From positions 1,364,001 to 1,428,000 of the forward strand of contig NC_057791.1 of the NCBI RefSeq assembly GCF_014905175.1: a DNA stretch of 64,000 nt, given 5' to 3'. How positions within the stretch are numbered: position 1 is the first letter of the stretch; each line of letters begins with the position of its first letter. Made by a program: the position numbers and the translations under genes. Positions 26,201 through 37,508 of the stretch are shown piece after piece. Source of the DNA: Aphidius gifuensis. Its lineage: Eukaryota > Arthropoda > Insecta > Hymenoptera > Braconidae. The notes under the pieces were generated by a model that worked only from the letters and a program-made list of their open reading frames with translations, made no database searches and was not told the DNA's origin.

Positions 26201-28112
26201 TATAAAAAAAAAAAAAATAATAATAAACAATTTATTCTATAAACTGGGCGCGTATTACCTAAGATATATATTAACCTTTCTTTTTACCTTGAACAATCAT
26301 TTGCACAAACATATAGACACACGCAAAGTTATGCTTGAATACAATATCGTAACAGTGAACGGATTCTCAGGGGTTTGATTATATTTTTTTTATTATTAAA
26401 ATGTATATATACTTTTTTTTTTCATATAAATTATTACTATTATTATAAATAAATGTTATAATAAAAAGTAATTCTTTCATGTCATGCATTCTTATAAATA
26501 ATTTCATTTAAAATGATCGTAATCGATAATAAAAAATGAAATAATATACAGATTGTGTAAAATAGTAAGATTCGAAAAAAAAATATATATATAAATTCAA
26601 AAGAAATGGGTCAATTTATTAAGTTTTGACCGATTTCTATTTTTCGACGCGTGACGCACGGGATTATGGTTAATTTTTTAAATTTTTTTTCTTCAATTTA
26701 ATTACTGCTTTCGATTAAAAAATAATTAAAAAAAAAAAAATTAATTCAACTTTATATATTGTCAAATTAAACAAACATAATATTTAAATAATTTTAAAAA
26801 TTAATATATCAAATTTTAAATTTATTTACAATGACAAACAAGTAGCTAAACAAATTAGGCTAAATTTTTTTTCCTTTTTTTTTTTTTTCATTTATGCGTT
26901 GTCATTAAGTATCTTGCCTAATCATGCATAGAATAATTATTATTAGTTAATTGATTCTATTTTATTTGTATATTTGATTATTATTTATTTTAATTCTTTT
27001 TATTTTTTTTTTTGTTTAAAAAGTAAATTTAATTTGACATTGAATTGAATTAATTTCATGACAATATATGAGTGTTTTTTTTTTGTTTAATAAATTTTAA
27101 ACATGAGAATGAGATAAATGTAAGTGAGAAAAATGAAAAAAAAAAAAAAAAAATTAAATAAAACAACTTGATTATTTCGCAATAAACTCGTGTTATACCG
27201 CGGGCCACCGTCCGCCCCAGCGTGGGACGAAATAAACCCGGACAAAGTAAAAAACCATTCACCCGATCTTTTACCAGTATTACATTAATATATACACCGT
27301 GTACATATCTTTATACAATAATCTCATGGATAATACCTTTATCTAAAAAGTATTATTTTTTATTTTTAACTTCCGTTTTTATTATGAGAGTAAATAATTT
27401 ATCTACATTTTTATTTGTGACAATACTTTAATAAAATAATTAAATTCATGTAAAATAAACAAATATATATAAATAAAACCACAAGGATATATATAAATTT
27501 TAAATTAAATTTATATAAATTTAATTGTAAAATATATAAATTGGCACGCAAAAGCGAAATCAAGACCTTCATTGCGTCCTGGTTTTAACTATTAATGTAT
27601 ATTTTTATTTTTTTTTATTATTTAATTTAAGTATTATGTTGTTTTGAAATATTGAATAAAATTAAAGATTGTAAACATTGATGAGTAACAAATTAAAAAG
27701 AATTTTTTTTAAAAAAACTCACCAATTATTAAGACAGGTCAGGGTACAATTTCTAATTTTTCAATATGATAATCTCCCTTGAACCTTTAAAAACAAAATG
27801 AAACAAAATATATTTGTTAAATAATTATTTTTTATTTTTATATATATAATATTGTGTTATATATGAAGGTATTTTATTTACAATAGGAATTGACAAGATA
27901 ATTATTTTTTCTTGAAATAATTTGTCGTATTTTTTTTTTTTTTTTTATTTTTCATCAATGATAAATAAATCCACATAAATAAAATAAAAAAATATTCATG
28001 TGGTTATTCAATATCATTAATTTTATACTAAACAAAAAAAAAAAAAAATATTTATATAAATAATTACGTTGTTTATTAATTAATTAAATTAATTTCTGTT
28101 GATTATAAAAAG
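23263..28112. other. Intergenic region between the CPAP1-like gene and tout-velu
   Basis: It should contain the CPAP1-like promoter (right of 23262) and the tout-velu 3' end (left of 28113). A perfect palindrome GCACGCGTGC lies at 23481-23490, about 220 bp upstream of the CPAP1-like ATG. A 12-bp inverted repeat occurs at 23973-24043. The stretch 24170-24450 is less AT-rich, with a minus-strand open frame that lacks convincing splice context. No further gene is supported. Confidence 0.5.
23973..24043. repeat. 12-bp perfect inverted repeat
   Basis: AGAAAGGTGACT at 23973-23984 is the exact reverse complement of AGTCACCTTTCT at 24032-24043, with a 47-nt spacer. It lies upstream of the CPAP1-like gene. 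Confidence 0.55.
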
Positions 28113-30381
28113 CTAGTTGTTGACTAATTCAATTTGTCGATATTTTTTACGTAAATTACTGACAGGATCTTTGAATAGCACGGGATCCAGCCTCATGTTT
28201 GATCTCAGTAAAGGCATGTAACCAAATACAGCAACAAATGTATTCATACATGTTTGTCGTTGAATGAAATGATCTGGATCATTCCATGGTGATCTATAAA
28301 TAATTTTTTAAAATAAAATATATATTGTAAAACTTTTTTAAAAAATAAAATATTAACCTGGTTCCTGCAGCTGTTGTATCTTTGTAAATTTTACGTTGAG
28401 TAACTTTAATTGGTGGTCGTCTTGTAACATGACTTACTAAAAAGTTCATAAGTATATCTTCACAATTTTGTGATTGTTCAACAGTTTTATGTAAAGTTGT
28501 ACTCAATAATTCAGTATAAAGTGTATTATAATAACGATGATAAAATGCAGCACCAGTTAATACAATACTATAATCATTTATCCATTTACTTGTGTAACCC
28601 CATGATCGCTATAAAAAAAAATAATTATAAAATAATTATAACAAATAATCTCATTTACATACCTTTGAATCATCCCAATAATGTGATCTTGCTGGATAAC
28701 CAACAATTCTATCTGGAAATGATTGCCATACAACAAATGCAAAATCAATTTCATCTGTATTAAGTGTAACATCTTCATCTAATGATAATATGGCACTTGT
28801 TTTAATTTGTGAATGTGGATAAAATCTTTGTGATATACCAGTAGCAACAATAATATTTATCGACATTTTAATACCCTGCCAGCGTGGTCGTCTAGGTACA
28901 GGTGAATCAGAATTCCATAATAATATTATTTTATCTAAATATTTACTTTTAGCAACATTTTTTAATAAACGATACAATACAGCTGTTGATCCTAGTTGTG
29001 AATAAATAATTGCTGTAAATGTATTACCTGGATCACTTCCTGTAAATGGATATTCTTCTTCAGTATCAGAAAATTTTGGTAATATTGCTAATGCACCAGG
29101 ATAACCATTCCAAACTAATCTATCACGTGAACCTTCCCATGGTAATCTTTCACGTATATTTTCAAATGTTGTAAATATTATTTTTTCAATTGATGAAAAA
29201 TATCTTTCCCAAAGAAATTGTGTTTGTTGACGTAATTTAAGAATTTTTGTATTTGATACAGATCTTAAAATATCAGGTATTTGAAATAACAGCCTTTCAT
29301 CAGCATAAATAACAGCTTGTTTCCAATCAATACGTTCATTAAATGGTAATGCCCAACCATTACTAAGAATAACTGGTATACAACCAGCTCTAAGTGCCTC
29401 TAAAAATCTAAAACTACCAAGTCTTCTTCCTCTTGGTACAAGACAAAATGTTGAATTTAATAATAATACATCATAATCATAATTATCATATTCTTGATTA
29501 TCCTGTTGACAATGTTCATCTTGTAATTCACGCCATGCTTTACCATGTCTACATGTTGTTACAAATACAAGATCTTTACCATTATGTAAATGATAAAGTG
29601 CATTTCTTGTTTCTGATCCAATACCATGTACATATCTTTTACCTTTAAATGCTGCTAAATATTTTTTAACATTTGGAAATGTATTTTCATTAGCTTGTCC
29701 AGCTTCACCACCTCTTTCTGGATGTTGTTTACCAAATAATGGTATTGATACATCAAATTCTGTACGTAAATTAAATTCTGACATACTTGCTTTTGCTAAC
29801 ATTGCATAACCAATATTAAATGATAATGAAGATTCTTTATAATCTGGCCATGTACCAGAATATAAATTAAATATTAAATGATTTTTTCCATTATTCCAGT
29901 ATTTTAAACGTGATAATTTTGTTGGTAAATTATGAATAAATTCAGTTGACAATGGATCACGATCAAGTGTATCTAATGATAGCACAAATAAACATGCTTT
30001 TGTTGGATCTAATGTATAATAACGTGATTCAGTTATGACATTTAATATTTTTTGATAAAGTGGACTTATTGTATCATCAACTGGATAAACATATACTGTA
30101 AAACCATTTTTACATTTTTCATAATCAAAACATGTATTCATACGACAATCTTTTAATGGATTTTTTAATTCTCTATTAATTATTTTTTTATTTATTATTT
30201 TATTATCATTAAATTCATCAATTATTGATGTATATGATGGTAAATTTTCCCAACATTCATTTTTTTTTTTATCATTTATTAATTTTTTATTATTACTTTT
30301 TAAACGATAACCACCAAAATAACAATATCCCAAAAATGCTATTGTTACAAATAACAATAAATAACGTTTTTTTGCTTGCAT
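28113..30381 (-). CDS. ttv: Exostosin-1 / tout-velu, heparan sulphate co-polymerase
   Basis: Three coding exons: 30381-28663, 28608-28358 and 28293-28113 (TAG), 716 aa. Human EXT1 is about 746 aa, so this looks full length. It starts MQAKKRYLLLFVTIAFLGY: the MQAKKRY start is shared with EXT1 and leads into the type II membrane anchor. The N-terminal exostosin (GT47) domain covers about residues 80-400, with FVLSLDTLDRD, LIFNLYSGTWPDY, FCLVPRGRRLGSFRFLEALR and LRQQTQFLW. The C-terminal GT64 domain (about 455-705) has the acidic metal-binding motif SLDEDV, SFPDRIVGYPAR and the C-terminal CMNTFV region. In the Golgi, EXT1 with EXT2/sotv alternately adds GlcA and GlcNAc to heparan sulphate chains, which are needed for Hedgehog, Wnt and BMP gradients. 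Two leader exons lie upstream; the leader carries a uORF and a hairpin. Confidence 0.95.
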
Positions 30382-30517
30382 ATTATTTTATATTTTATTA
30401 ATCACTTTTTTTTTTAACAGCAACTTTTTTAAACTTTTTCTTTTCAGTTTTATGGCTTTGTTTGTTTTTTTTTTTTTTCTTTGTATATTCTTAGTCTATC
30501 ATTTTTTTAAAAAATAA

Positions 30518-30816
30518 CTAGTACGTATTTATGGCCTTGTTGTTGTAAATAATTTTTAAATCTTCTTTATGTTTATATGGCATTTTAATGTCACTAGATG
30601 ATAATTGACTCCACTGTGTTATATTGCTGAAATAAAATAATGATAAAGGTCAAGTGTTGATTGACAATATTTTTTTTTTTTTTTTATAATTAAAAGTAAT
30701 TTTATTATTGATAAAATAATATTATATAATTACCTTTGAAATATTGGAGATGACAGCCAAGCGAATAATCGCCTTCGGCGACGTGCTTGGCTTGTCGTTT
30801 CTCCAAATTGCAACAT
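30518..30816 (-). CDS. Upstream ORF / small protein in the tout-velu leader
   Basis: ATG at 30816; exon 30816-30734 (27 codons plus 2 nt) joins in phase 2 to exon 30626-30518 (TAG), giving 63 codons. It ends 136 nt upstream of the tout-velu ATG on what appears to be the same mRNA. It begins MLQFGETTSQARRRRRLFAW, and the second half holds MPYKHKEDLKIIYNNK. The frame is open across the splice, and the first exon is GC-rich for this locus. No signal peptide or domain is recognised. It could be a translated small protein, a regulatory uORF that limits EXT1 synthesis, or a chance frame. Confidence 0.45.
30744..30806 (-). promoter_or_regulatory. Strong hairpin in the tout-velu leader
   Basis: On the plus strand TTGGAGA (30744-30750) pairs with TCTCCAA (30800-30806), GACA with TGTC, GCCAAGC (30756-30762) with GCTTGGC (30785-30791), and TCGCC (30769-30773) with GGCGA (30777-30781) around TTC. 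The structure is a long, nearly continuous stem-loop with small bulges, placed inside the first leader exon and the uORF. It would be the most stable element of the leader RNA. Confidence 0.6.
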
Positions 30817-31371
30817 GGAGCAATTGTCAAATGTCCAAATACATCAATAAACATTTATTGATAAATAATATAATATCAACAATTAATTACTATTGATCTG
30901 TTCATTATTGTTTTACGTTTTATAAACAAACAATTGTTGTTTATTTTTTTTTCATTTGACTTTTGATTATTATATTTATCCAACAAACAAACAAAAAACA
31001 CACACAACACAACAACAATTAATTTATTTTGATTATTTAATAAGAGCAAAATTTATCACGTGTATTATTTTCTTTGTTGATTTATCATTGATACACTATT
31101 GTCATTTATTGTTTAAAAAAAAAAAAAAACTTATGAGAATTATAGGTTAGTATTTGACTATCAAAGAGCAATGCTTTATCACTGATAATATTATATTTTT
31201 AAATCACTTTATATACACGTCACAATTGATGATAATGCTCATTCAACATAAGTGCAGTGAATAGATATTATTATTTTTTTTTTTTATATTATTATTAAAA
31301 TGCAAATGAAGCCATGACATTCCGGTGTGTAAAGATTAACAGATTGGAGCAAAAAAAAAAAAAAAGGTCTA

Positions 31372-33207
31372 TCACGTCATTATTATCATGTTGTGTGTGC
31401 AACAAGGACAAAGACAATCAACATTAGTCGATAAGATGGCTGTCTGTTTTTAACATTAGAGAGTGTTATATTATTTGAAAAATAAATACTAAATATTTTA
31501 ATTAACATCATAAAAGTATTTAAAATAAAATAAAATATATACTTACTCGATAAATAAATAAATGAAACACTTGCACTAAATCTTCAAATGACACATTATA
31601 AAACTATATGAAAAAAAAAATTAAATGGTAGCTTGATTTATTTACCGCGTATTTTCAATTAAAATTATTAATAAATAAAAAAACATACATGTACAAGTAA
31701 CAAGTGTTTATTTAATATTAAAAATAAATTTAAAAAATTGAAACACTGTATTGTTTGACATGCATTAAAGCTTTAAATTACGTATCACAAGCGATATGAA
31801 AAAAAAAATTAAAAAATATGATTGCGCTCTAAGCAGCAAATTTAAATTTATAATAATATAAACCAAGATCAAATATGCAATTACATCAATTAAATAAAAT
31901 CCTACCTTTTACGCGGATGTTCATCTTCCAACGCTGGTCATCAAAATTGCTCAGGATACTGCAATCCATGAAGACCAGAGGATGCTGCACTCCATGTAGT
32001 TCATGTGATGATTCAATCTGGTTATCAACAGGTTCAATGATCACACACACAAGCACTACACTGCACTACACAAAACAATGATTGCACCACACTTTTCACT
32101 AAAACTTTTGTAAAAACACTTTTCACTGCTTTTCACTACCACCACTTGTAAGTACCCAATAAAGTTTTTGTTAGTCTCTTATCTTATAGATATTTACTTG
32201 ATGATAAACTATTTGACTCGATTGTTTAAAAATTATAATAAATTGTAATATTATATTTTCAAATATAGTCTATACTATTATTATTATTTGAAAGGTGTCT
32301 CGAGTTGTCGGCTGAATTGATAATATACACACCGTTGCTATAGCGGCAAGCTCTTTGATGTAAACAAGGTATTGGATAGAGAGGAGCAGAGAGGAGGCAA
32401 GCCATTTGCTAGAGGCAGTATATTCTGATGCTCTCAACCACTCTCAACTGCTCTCTCAACTACTCTAAACTCTCTCAAGACCAACATGTTGTTATTGATG
32501 GAGCAGTACCAGCACTTTACCAAAGACAATTACAATAAAAATTGGCAAACGTTTAACAACAACAACAACAACTTTAACTGGTGCATTAGAGAGAGCATGA
32601 GAGTCAATAATATCAGCACCATTGCTCCAGTAAAAGATTGATAAATCATATCAGATAACTCATGACTTGCTGGATTTCATTTAAACTTGACATGTTTTGG
32701 ATTCAATTGCACTTGCAATATGTAAATAATTGAGTAATGATTATTCATTATCAGGGACTCATCATTGTTGAAGCATAAACATATCATGTAGATGGTCTTG
32801 ATGCTCATTTTATTGCTGGTTCAAGTGTACCAGTATTTGATGATTGTTGAATTGTCAAATAGTTTATAAACAATTTGATTAATTTCTAAAGCACTTGGTA
32901 ACACAAACTAAAATCGACAACGTACTTAATGACACTTTTAACACTATAATCATTTACTTGCTATTGTTTATGTTATACTTAAGCATTTACGCAGTCCTAG
33001 TTGTTCACATTCTTCTTTTTTCATTATGCAAATCTGATATTACATAAATTGGCAAGACTTAGTGTTTCAGCCATGAATAAATTTAATGCAACTGTAACAA
33101 TATATTATTAAATTATTATTAGATAAATAATTTTATTTATAAAAAATAAAATAACTTACTGTACTGTAAAAATGATCTTGGCACCAATGACAAACCAATT
33201 TAGTCAT
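31372..33207 (-). CDS. Putative small spliced gene with a CxxC motif
   Basis: Possible coding exons on the minus strand: 33207-33160 (MTKLVCHWCQDHFYST), 31603-31547 (FYNVSFEDLVQVFHLFIYR) and 31443-31372 (ends TGA), 58 codons in all, every junction phase 0. Splice sites are good: tttacag at 33291, gtaagt after 33160, tttcatatag before 31603 and gtaagt after 31547. The last exon is the weakest part. An untranslated first exon could end at 33843 (gtatgt). The product has CxxC near the start and a Cys cluster in the last exon, but no family is recognised. The same exons could instead be alternative leader exons of tout-velu, which lies downstream on the same strand. Confidence 0.28.
31906..32065 (-). 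other. Possible minus-strand exon with an open frame
   Basis: A good donor (GTAAAAG|gtagga) closes a stretch that is open for 53 codons in one minus-strand frame. That frame includes MDCSILSNFDDQRWK and ends in phase 1. A possible acceptor (tgttttgtgtag) lies at 32066. No downstream exon joins in frame convincingly, so this may be an alternative first exon of tout-velu or a non-coding exon. A plus-strand frame over the same DNA is also open. Confidence 0.3.
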
Positions 33208-34905
33208 TTGTTTAGTCCCATTTTTAATAATGTTCTTGAATTATTTGCATAAGCACATCAAATATTTTAGTCACACTTGTTGTTATATATCTGTAAACAA
33301 TAAAAATATTAATTAAACATTATGTTATGAATAATTTTCAAATTGGAGTAATTATTATCAACAAAGAAAGAATAAATAAAAATGGCATTATTAAATGAAT
33401 AAATAAATGATAATTAAACAAATAAATAAATAGTAAATTTATAAAAAATAGATAAATAAGCAATAAATAAGTAATAATTAAACAAATTAACAGTAAAAAA
33501 TTGAGTCTAAAAGTGAATAAATGGACTCAAAACACGGACACTAAAAACCGACAAAGACCTCAGACAATGGAAAATTAATATTGAAATATTTCACATTTTT
33601 TTGATTATTATTAATAAAAAAACGATTGTTAAACAATAAGGATGCTACAACAATGCTATAAATATCAAAAATTTATAATTATTTATAAATAAATTGACAA
33701 TCTCTTTGTCTTTGTTAAAAATGACAACCTAACCTCAAATTGATAATTTTAATTTGTCAAAATTATTGATAAAAATTACGTAATTATGTTTGTTTATGCT
33801 CCAAATAATTAATAATAATGAAAAAACATAATATTTACATACCATTTGTCCACTACTCAACAAATTAACAATTGCCTTTGTCAGCTCCAAGAGTCTTGAC
33901 AGGTCCATTAATTTTGGCTAAAATTCACGAATTTCCCCAATAAATTATATCACATTTTGTTCAGAAAAATTTAATTAACCGATTTATTAACAATTTATAA
34001 TTATTTAACAATTATTATTGCAAAAAAAAGTGAAAAAAGTCACGACACTAAACGACACACGTCCTCACTCGAACAAAGCCATAAGCCACCTAGCGGACAA
34101 ATTATGTACCAAAAGTAGATCTCTGCTCATACATTACCATAAATTTTTTACTTATCGACAAGTCGGTAATTTTATAATAATAATAATAATTTAAAAATAT
34201 TATAATAATAATTATTATAATATAAATTATATATATTTATTTATAATATAAATATTTATTAATAAAAAATATATGTAAAAAAATACCGAAAATTATCTTT
34301 AGATGTTAATTAATAATTTTTTGACTCATCGAAACACAAAAAAAAATTAATTATAAAAATTAAAATATTTATTTAATTACAGACAAAATCAACAAATAGT
34401 TTAATTGGGAAAAATCGTTCAACAACTCAGTTAAATATTTAACATGTCATTTATAAAGTAGGTCAAATTTAATAATAATATATTAATTTAGTTTAATTAT
34501 ATTTACACACTACGAGGCCACTTTACAGCCAATTGATTTGGAGTTTGATGATTCTGAAAATTATTATATATTTCAGTTATATTTATTCAAAAAAAAAAAA
34601 TATCGTTTTAATGTTCACACAACTTGTTAAATTAAAAATTAAATATAAAATAAAATATTCTTTGATGATTTATTTTATAATTGATTTATAATTTGTTTGA
34701 AAATTACATTACAAATAAAACAGTTAATTTATTATTTAATTAATTGTAATTTGATTATTTTACCAGTACAATAAACACGTAAAATATAATTTTTAAATTA
34801 ACATTTTCATATATAAGTACACACTTCAAATTAATATAAAACACCAAGTTTTAATGCAGAGAGATTAATTTATCTATTCGTTAAATTTCATTTTCATTAT
34901 ATAAA
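32066..34905. other. Upstream region of tout-velu and the p24-like gene
   Basis: Less AT-rich than most of the window, especially 32290-33060. It includes a 51-codon plus-strand frame (32486-32641) with an Asn run, opposite a similarly open minus-strand frame. Two probable minus-strand exons occur here (33843 to about 33960, and 33160-33290). From 34150 to 34900 it is plain AT-rich sequence, presumably holding the promoter of the p24-like gene. Confidence 0.4.
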
Positions 34906-35584
34906 ATGAAATATATGATTTATAATTATTTTATTGTTTTACTGGTAACAATGACCAGTGTAAAAGGTGCTGTGGAAAATTATCCTCCAGGATTAAGCTG
35001 TATAAATGGAACAACAACACCAAATACTTTAATTTTTATTCGTTATAATGCAACGGAAATTCCAGGGCATCATGTTGATTTAATTGTACGTATATTTAAC
35101 TCAAATTTATTTATAAATAATTTTAATTTTTAATCAACAGATGGATGGTGAAAGTACAATTGTAGATTTAGATTTTCCATTAAATTTTGACTGGAGAAGA
35201 TCAGTTGCATCCTCTTCAAGTGGTGGTTTTAGTATTTGCTTCGATGTACATGTTGATGAAGGTATAGTAATTATATTTTTAATAAATTATTAATTAGATT
35301 TATATATTTAATTGTGAATTTATTTTTTTCTGTTATTTAACAGGCATAGAAATTAAAGAACAGCCAATTGATTTTGATCATCGTGAGAAAGATCCATTGT
35401 AAGTTTTTTTTTTTTATTGAATTTTTTATTAAATATCAATGTTGATTATTTATTTATTTATTTTAATTTCAGTCCAAATAGTTTGATTAAAAAAATAAGA
35501 CCAATACCAATCAGCAAAATTATCTATGCTCCATCTGAACGTAAATTAAAATTACGTCAACTTAAAATAAATGTTACTGATTAA
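34906..35584 (+). CDS. Truncated soluble p24/GOLD-domain protein (paralogue of baiser)
   Basis: Four exons: 34906-35085, 35141-35261, 35344-35398 and 35473-35584 (TAA), 155 aa. It has a signal peptide (about 1-22), then PPGLSC, EIPGHHVDLI and FSICFDVHVDE. These align with PNGLRC, EAPGQRMDFV and FESCFKSHVPN of the TMED10/baiser gene 0.7 kb downstream. Exon 1 is exactly 180 nt in both genes. Intron 1 (phase 0) and intron 2 (phase 1) fall at the same places. The two GOLD-domain cysteines are kept. The C-terminal coiled coil, transmembrane segment and FF/KK tail are missing; the protein ends in a basic stretch. It is therefore predicted to be a lumenal or secreted GOLD-only protein from a local duplication. 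An AATAAA signal follows at 35779. A decaying pseudogene is possible, but the frame and splice sites are intact. Confidence 0.8.
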
Positions 35585-36260
35585 ATAAATAAATTATACT
35601 CTGATTAAAATTCCAATTTGCTCAACAACAATATCAACCACTCTATAATTTATTCAACAATATTTTTGGACAGCAATAATTTCTTCTACAAAATAATAAA
35701 AGTATTTTTAATTTTTTAAAAATAAGTTATAATTGTATAATATTTAGTTAGTATCTGTAAAAATAAAATTAAGCAATCAATAAAATATAATTTAAAAAAA
35801 AAACAATTTTAATTTATTTATTTTCAATACTAATTAATGTTTGTTCCACGATGAAATTTTTTTTGAGAATAGTTTAAACCTGTCTCTATTTGCTAGACAA
35901 ATTTTAAAATTATCTATTCATGTCTTTTTTTTTAAATTAAAATTGAAATTGCGCAAGTTTACGTAAGAGGCATTTTTATTTTTGAAATTTACGCGCGCTA
36001 CGCCATCATTGTTCGTAATTGTTTTTTTCTCTTTCTCTTTTTCTTGCTCTCTATTTAACACCCAATGGCTGCCAACTCATCGTAAATTGTTGACAATTGT
36101 AGTCATGCTACGTGGGCCAAATAATTTTTAATAAAAATAATAAAAACATTGTGTAATTCTAAAAATTACAACTAAATGATTTATATATTTATGAAATATT
36201 AAAAAATAAATATTTGATTAAATAAATAAATTAAAAAAGTAATTAATAATTAACAATAAA
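35585..36260. other. 3' end of the p24-like gene and baiser promoter
   Basis: It holds the AATAAA at 35779-35784. From about 35950 to 36120 there is a less AT-rich block with a pyrimidine run (ttttttctctttctctttttc), likely the baiser promoter. No ORF. Confidence 0.5.
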
Positions 36261-37508
36261 ATGAGTTGGTTAAGCTGCGTCGTTGTGACGTTGCTTCTAG
36301 TGATTGTCAATGTCCAGGGTATATCTTGGCGAATGGATCCAAATGGTTTAAGATGTTTGAAAGAAGAAATGCAAGGAAATGTTCTTGTTGTTGGTGAATA
36401 TGATGTATCAGAAGCACCTGGACAAAGAATGGACTTTGTGGTATGTTATTTATCATTAAAATTTCATCTCCAGATGGACCATTGTTTTGTATAAAATTTA
36501 AACCGGTTTATTATTAATTCCAGGTTAAAGATTCAAAAGGTCATATACTTTATCAAAAAGAAGACATACCACATGGTAAAACTTGGAAGTTTACATTTGT
36601 CACTGAAACAATTGACACATTTGAAAGTTGTTTCAAATCACATGTACCAAATCGTATGTTGATCATTCATTTATTGATTATTCATTTTGTTTATTACATT
36701 GTTTTTAATTAATTTAATTTTCATGTAGACATACGAGGCAATAAACAAGATGTTACATTAAATGTTAAACATGGAATTGAAGCTAAAAGCTACGAGGGTG
36801 TAAGTATCATTCAATTGATCTCATTTAAATAATTTATTTTTTTTATATTCTTTAAATACTATTCAATTAATATCTTTTTTATATTTTTTTTTATTATCTT
36901 TCTTTTATGTATGACTCGTTTCGACGTGCAGTTGGTAAATTCAATTTATAAATTTATTTATTTTCACAATAGTGGAACCTTTTAGTGGAACCTTACTTCC
37001 TGATTTTTGTTTTCACTGTTTGGATTTGTTTTTTTTTTTTTTTTTTGCTTTTTGATTAAACTCAGATTGTGTTTTTATTCTGAGGTATTGCAATGATTTT
37101 TATTGTCTTGTTGAGATTATTATTATCTTGGTTTGTGATTTACAGAAAAATAAAAGTCTAATGGCTTTTTGGTTTTAATATTTGAATGCTTGTATTTGTA
37201 GATTGGTGAAGCAGCTAAATTGAAACCAATTGAAGTTGAACTTAAACGTTTGGAAGATTTATCAGAAGCAATTGTTCAAGACTTTGATAGAATGCGTCAA
37301 AATGAAAAACATATGCGTGATACAAATGGTAATTTATATTATTTAAATCATCAATTTATTTATTATTAACATTTATTTATTTACAGAACAAACAAATGCA
37401 CGTGTATTTTACTTCAGCATATTTTCATTGTTTTGTTTGATTGGTCTTGCAACATGGCAATCACTCTACTTGAGACGTTTTTTCAAATCAAAAAAACTCA
37501 TTGAGTAG
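36261..37508 (+). CDS. bai: Transmembrane emp24 domain protein 10 (TMED10, p24-delta), baiser
   Basis: Five exons: 36261-36440, 36524-36653, 36729-36799, 37202-37328 and 37387-37508 (TAG), 209 aa, the normal family length. In order: signal peptide (about 1-20, ending VQG); GOLD domain with PNGLRCLKEE, VVGEYDVSEAPGQRMDF and FESCF (the disulphide pair); coiled coil with LKPIEVELKRLEDLSEAIVQ and MRDTNEQTNARV; transmembrane segment (SIFSLFCLIGLATWQSLYL); and cytosolic tail RRFFKSKKLIE. The tail has the diphenylalanine COPII signal and dilysine COPI signal of TMED10. It works in the early secretory pathway as a cargo receptor (GPI-anchored and Wnt-type cargo) with other p24 proteins. The truncated gene upstream appears to be its duplicate. 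Confidence 0.96.

Larger units (their letters stand above)
30382..30840 (-). promoter_or_regulatory. Spliced 5' leader of tout-velu
   Basis: A minus-strand exon ends at 30734 with CAAAG|gtaatt. The next exon begins at 30626 after ttatttcag and runs into the tout-velu ATG at 30381. The 5' limit is not known; no acceptor is seen close above 30816, so transcription may start near 30820-30840. The leader is less AT-rich than its surroundings. Confidence 0.55.

Noticed and set aside
27056..27262. Minus-strand ORF over a GC-rich patch (27190-27245)
   Set aside because: Only the first 20 codons lie in GC-rich DNA; the rest is homopolymer, and no exon partner is seen.
34906..35584. First read as a galectin-like secreted gene
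   Set aside because: The cysteine positions, the EIPGHHVD motif and intron positions match p24/TMED10, not galectin.
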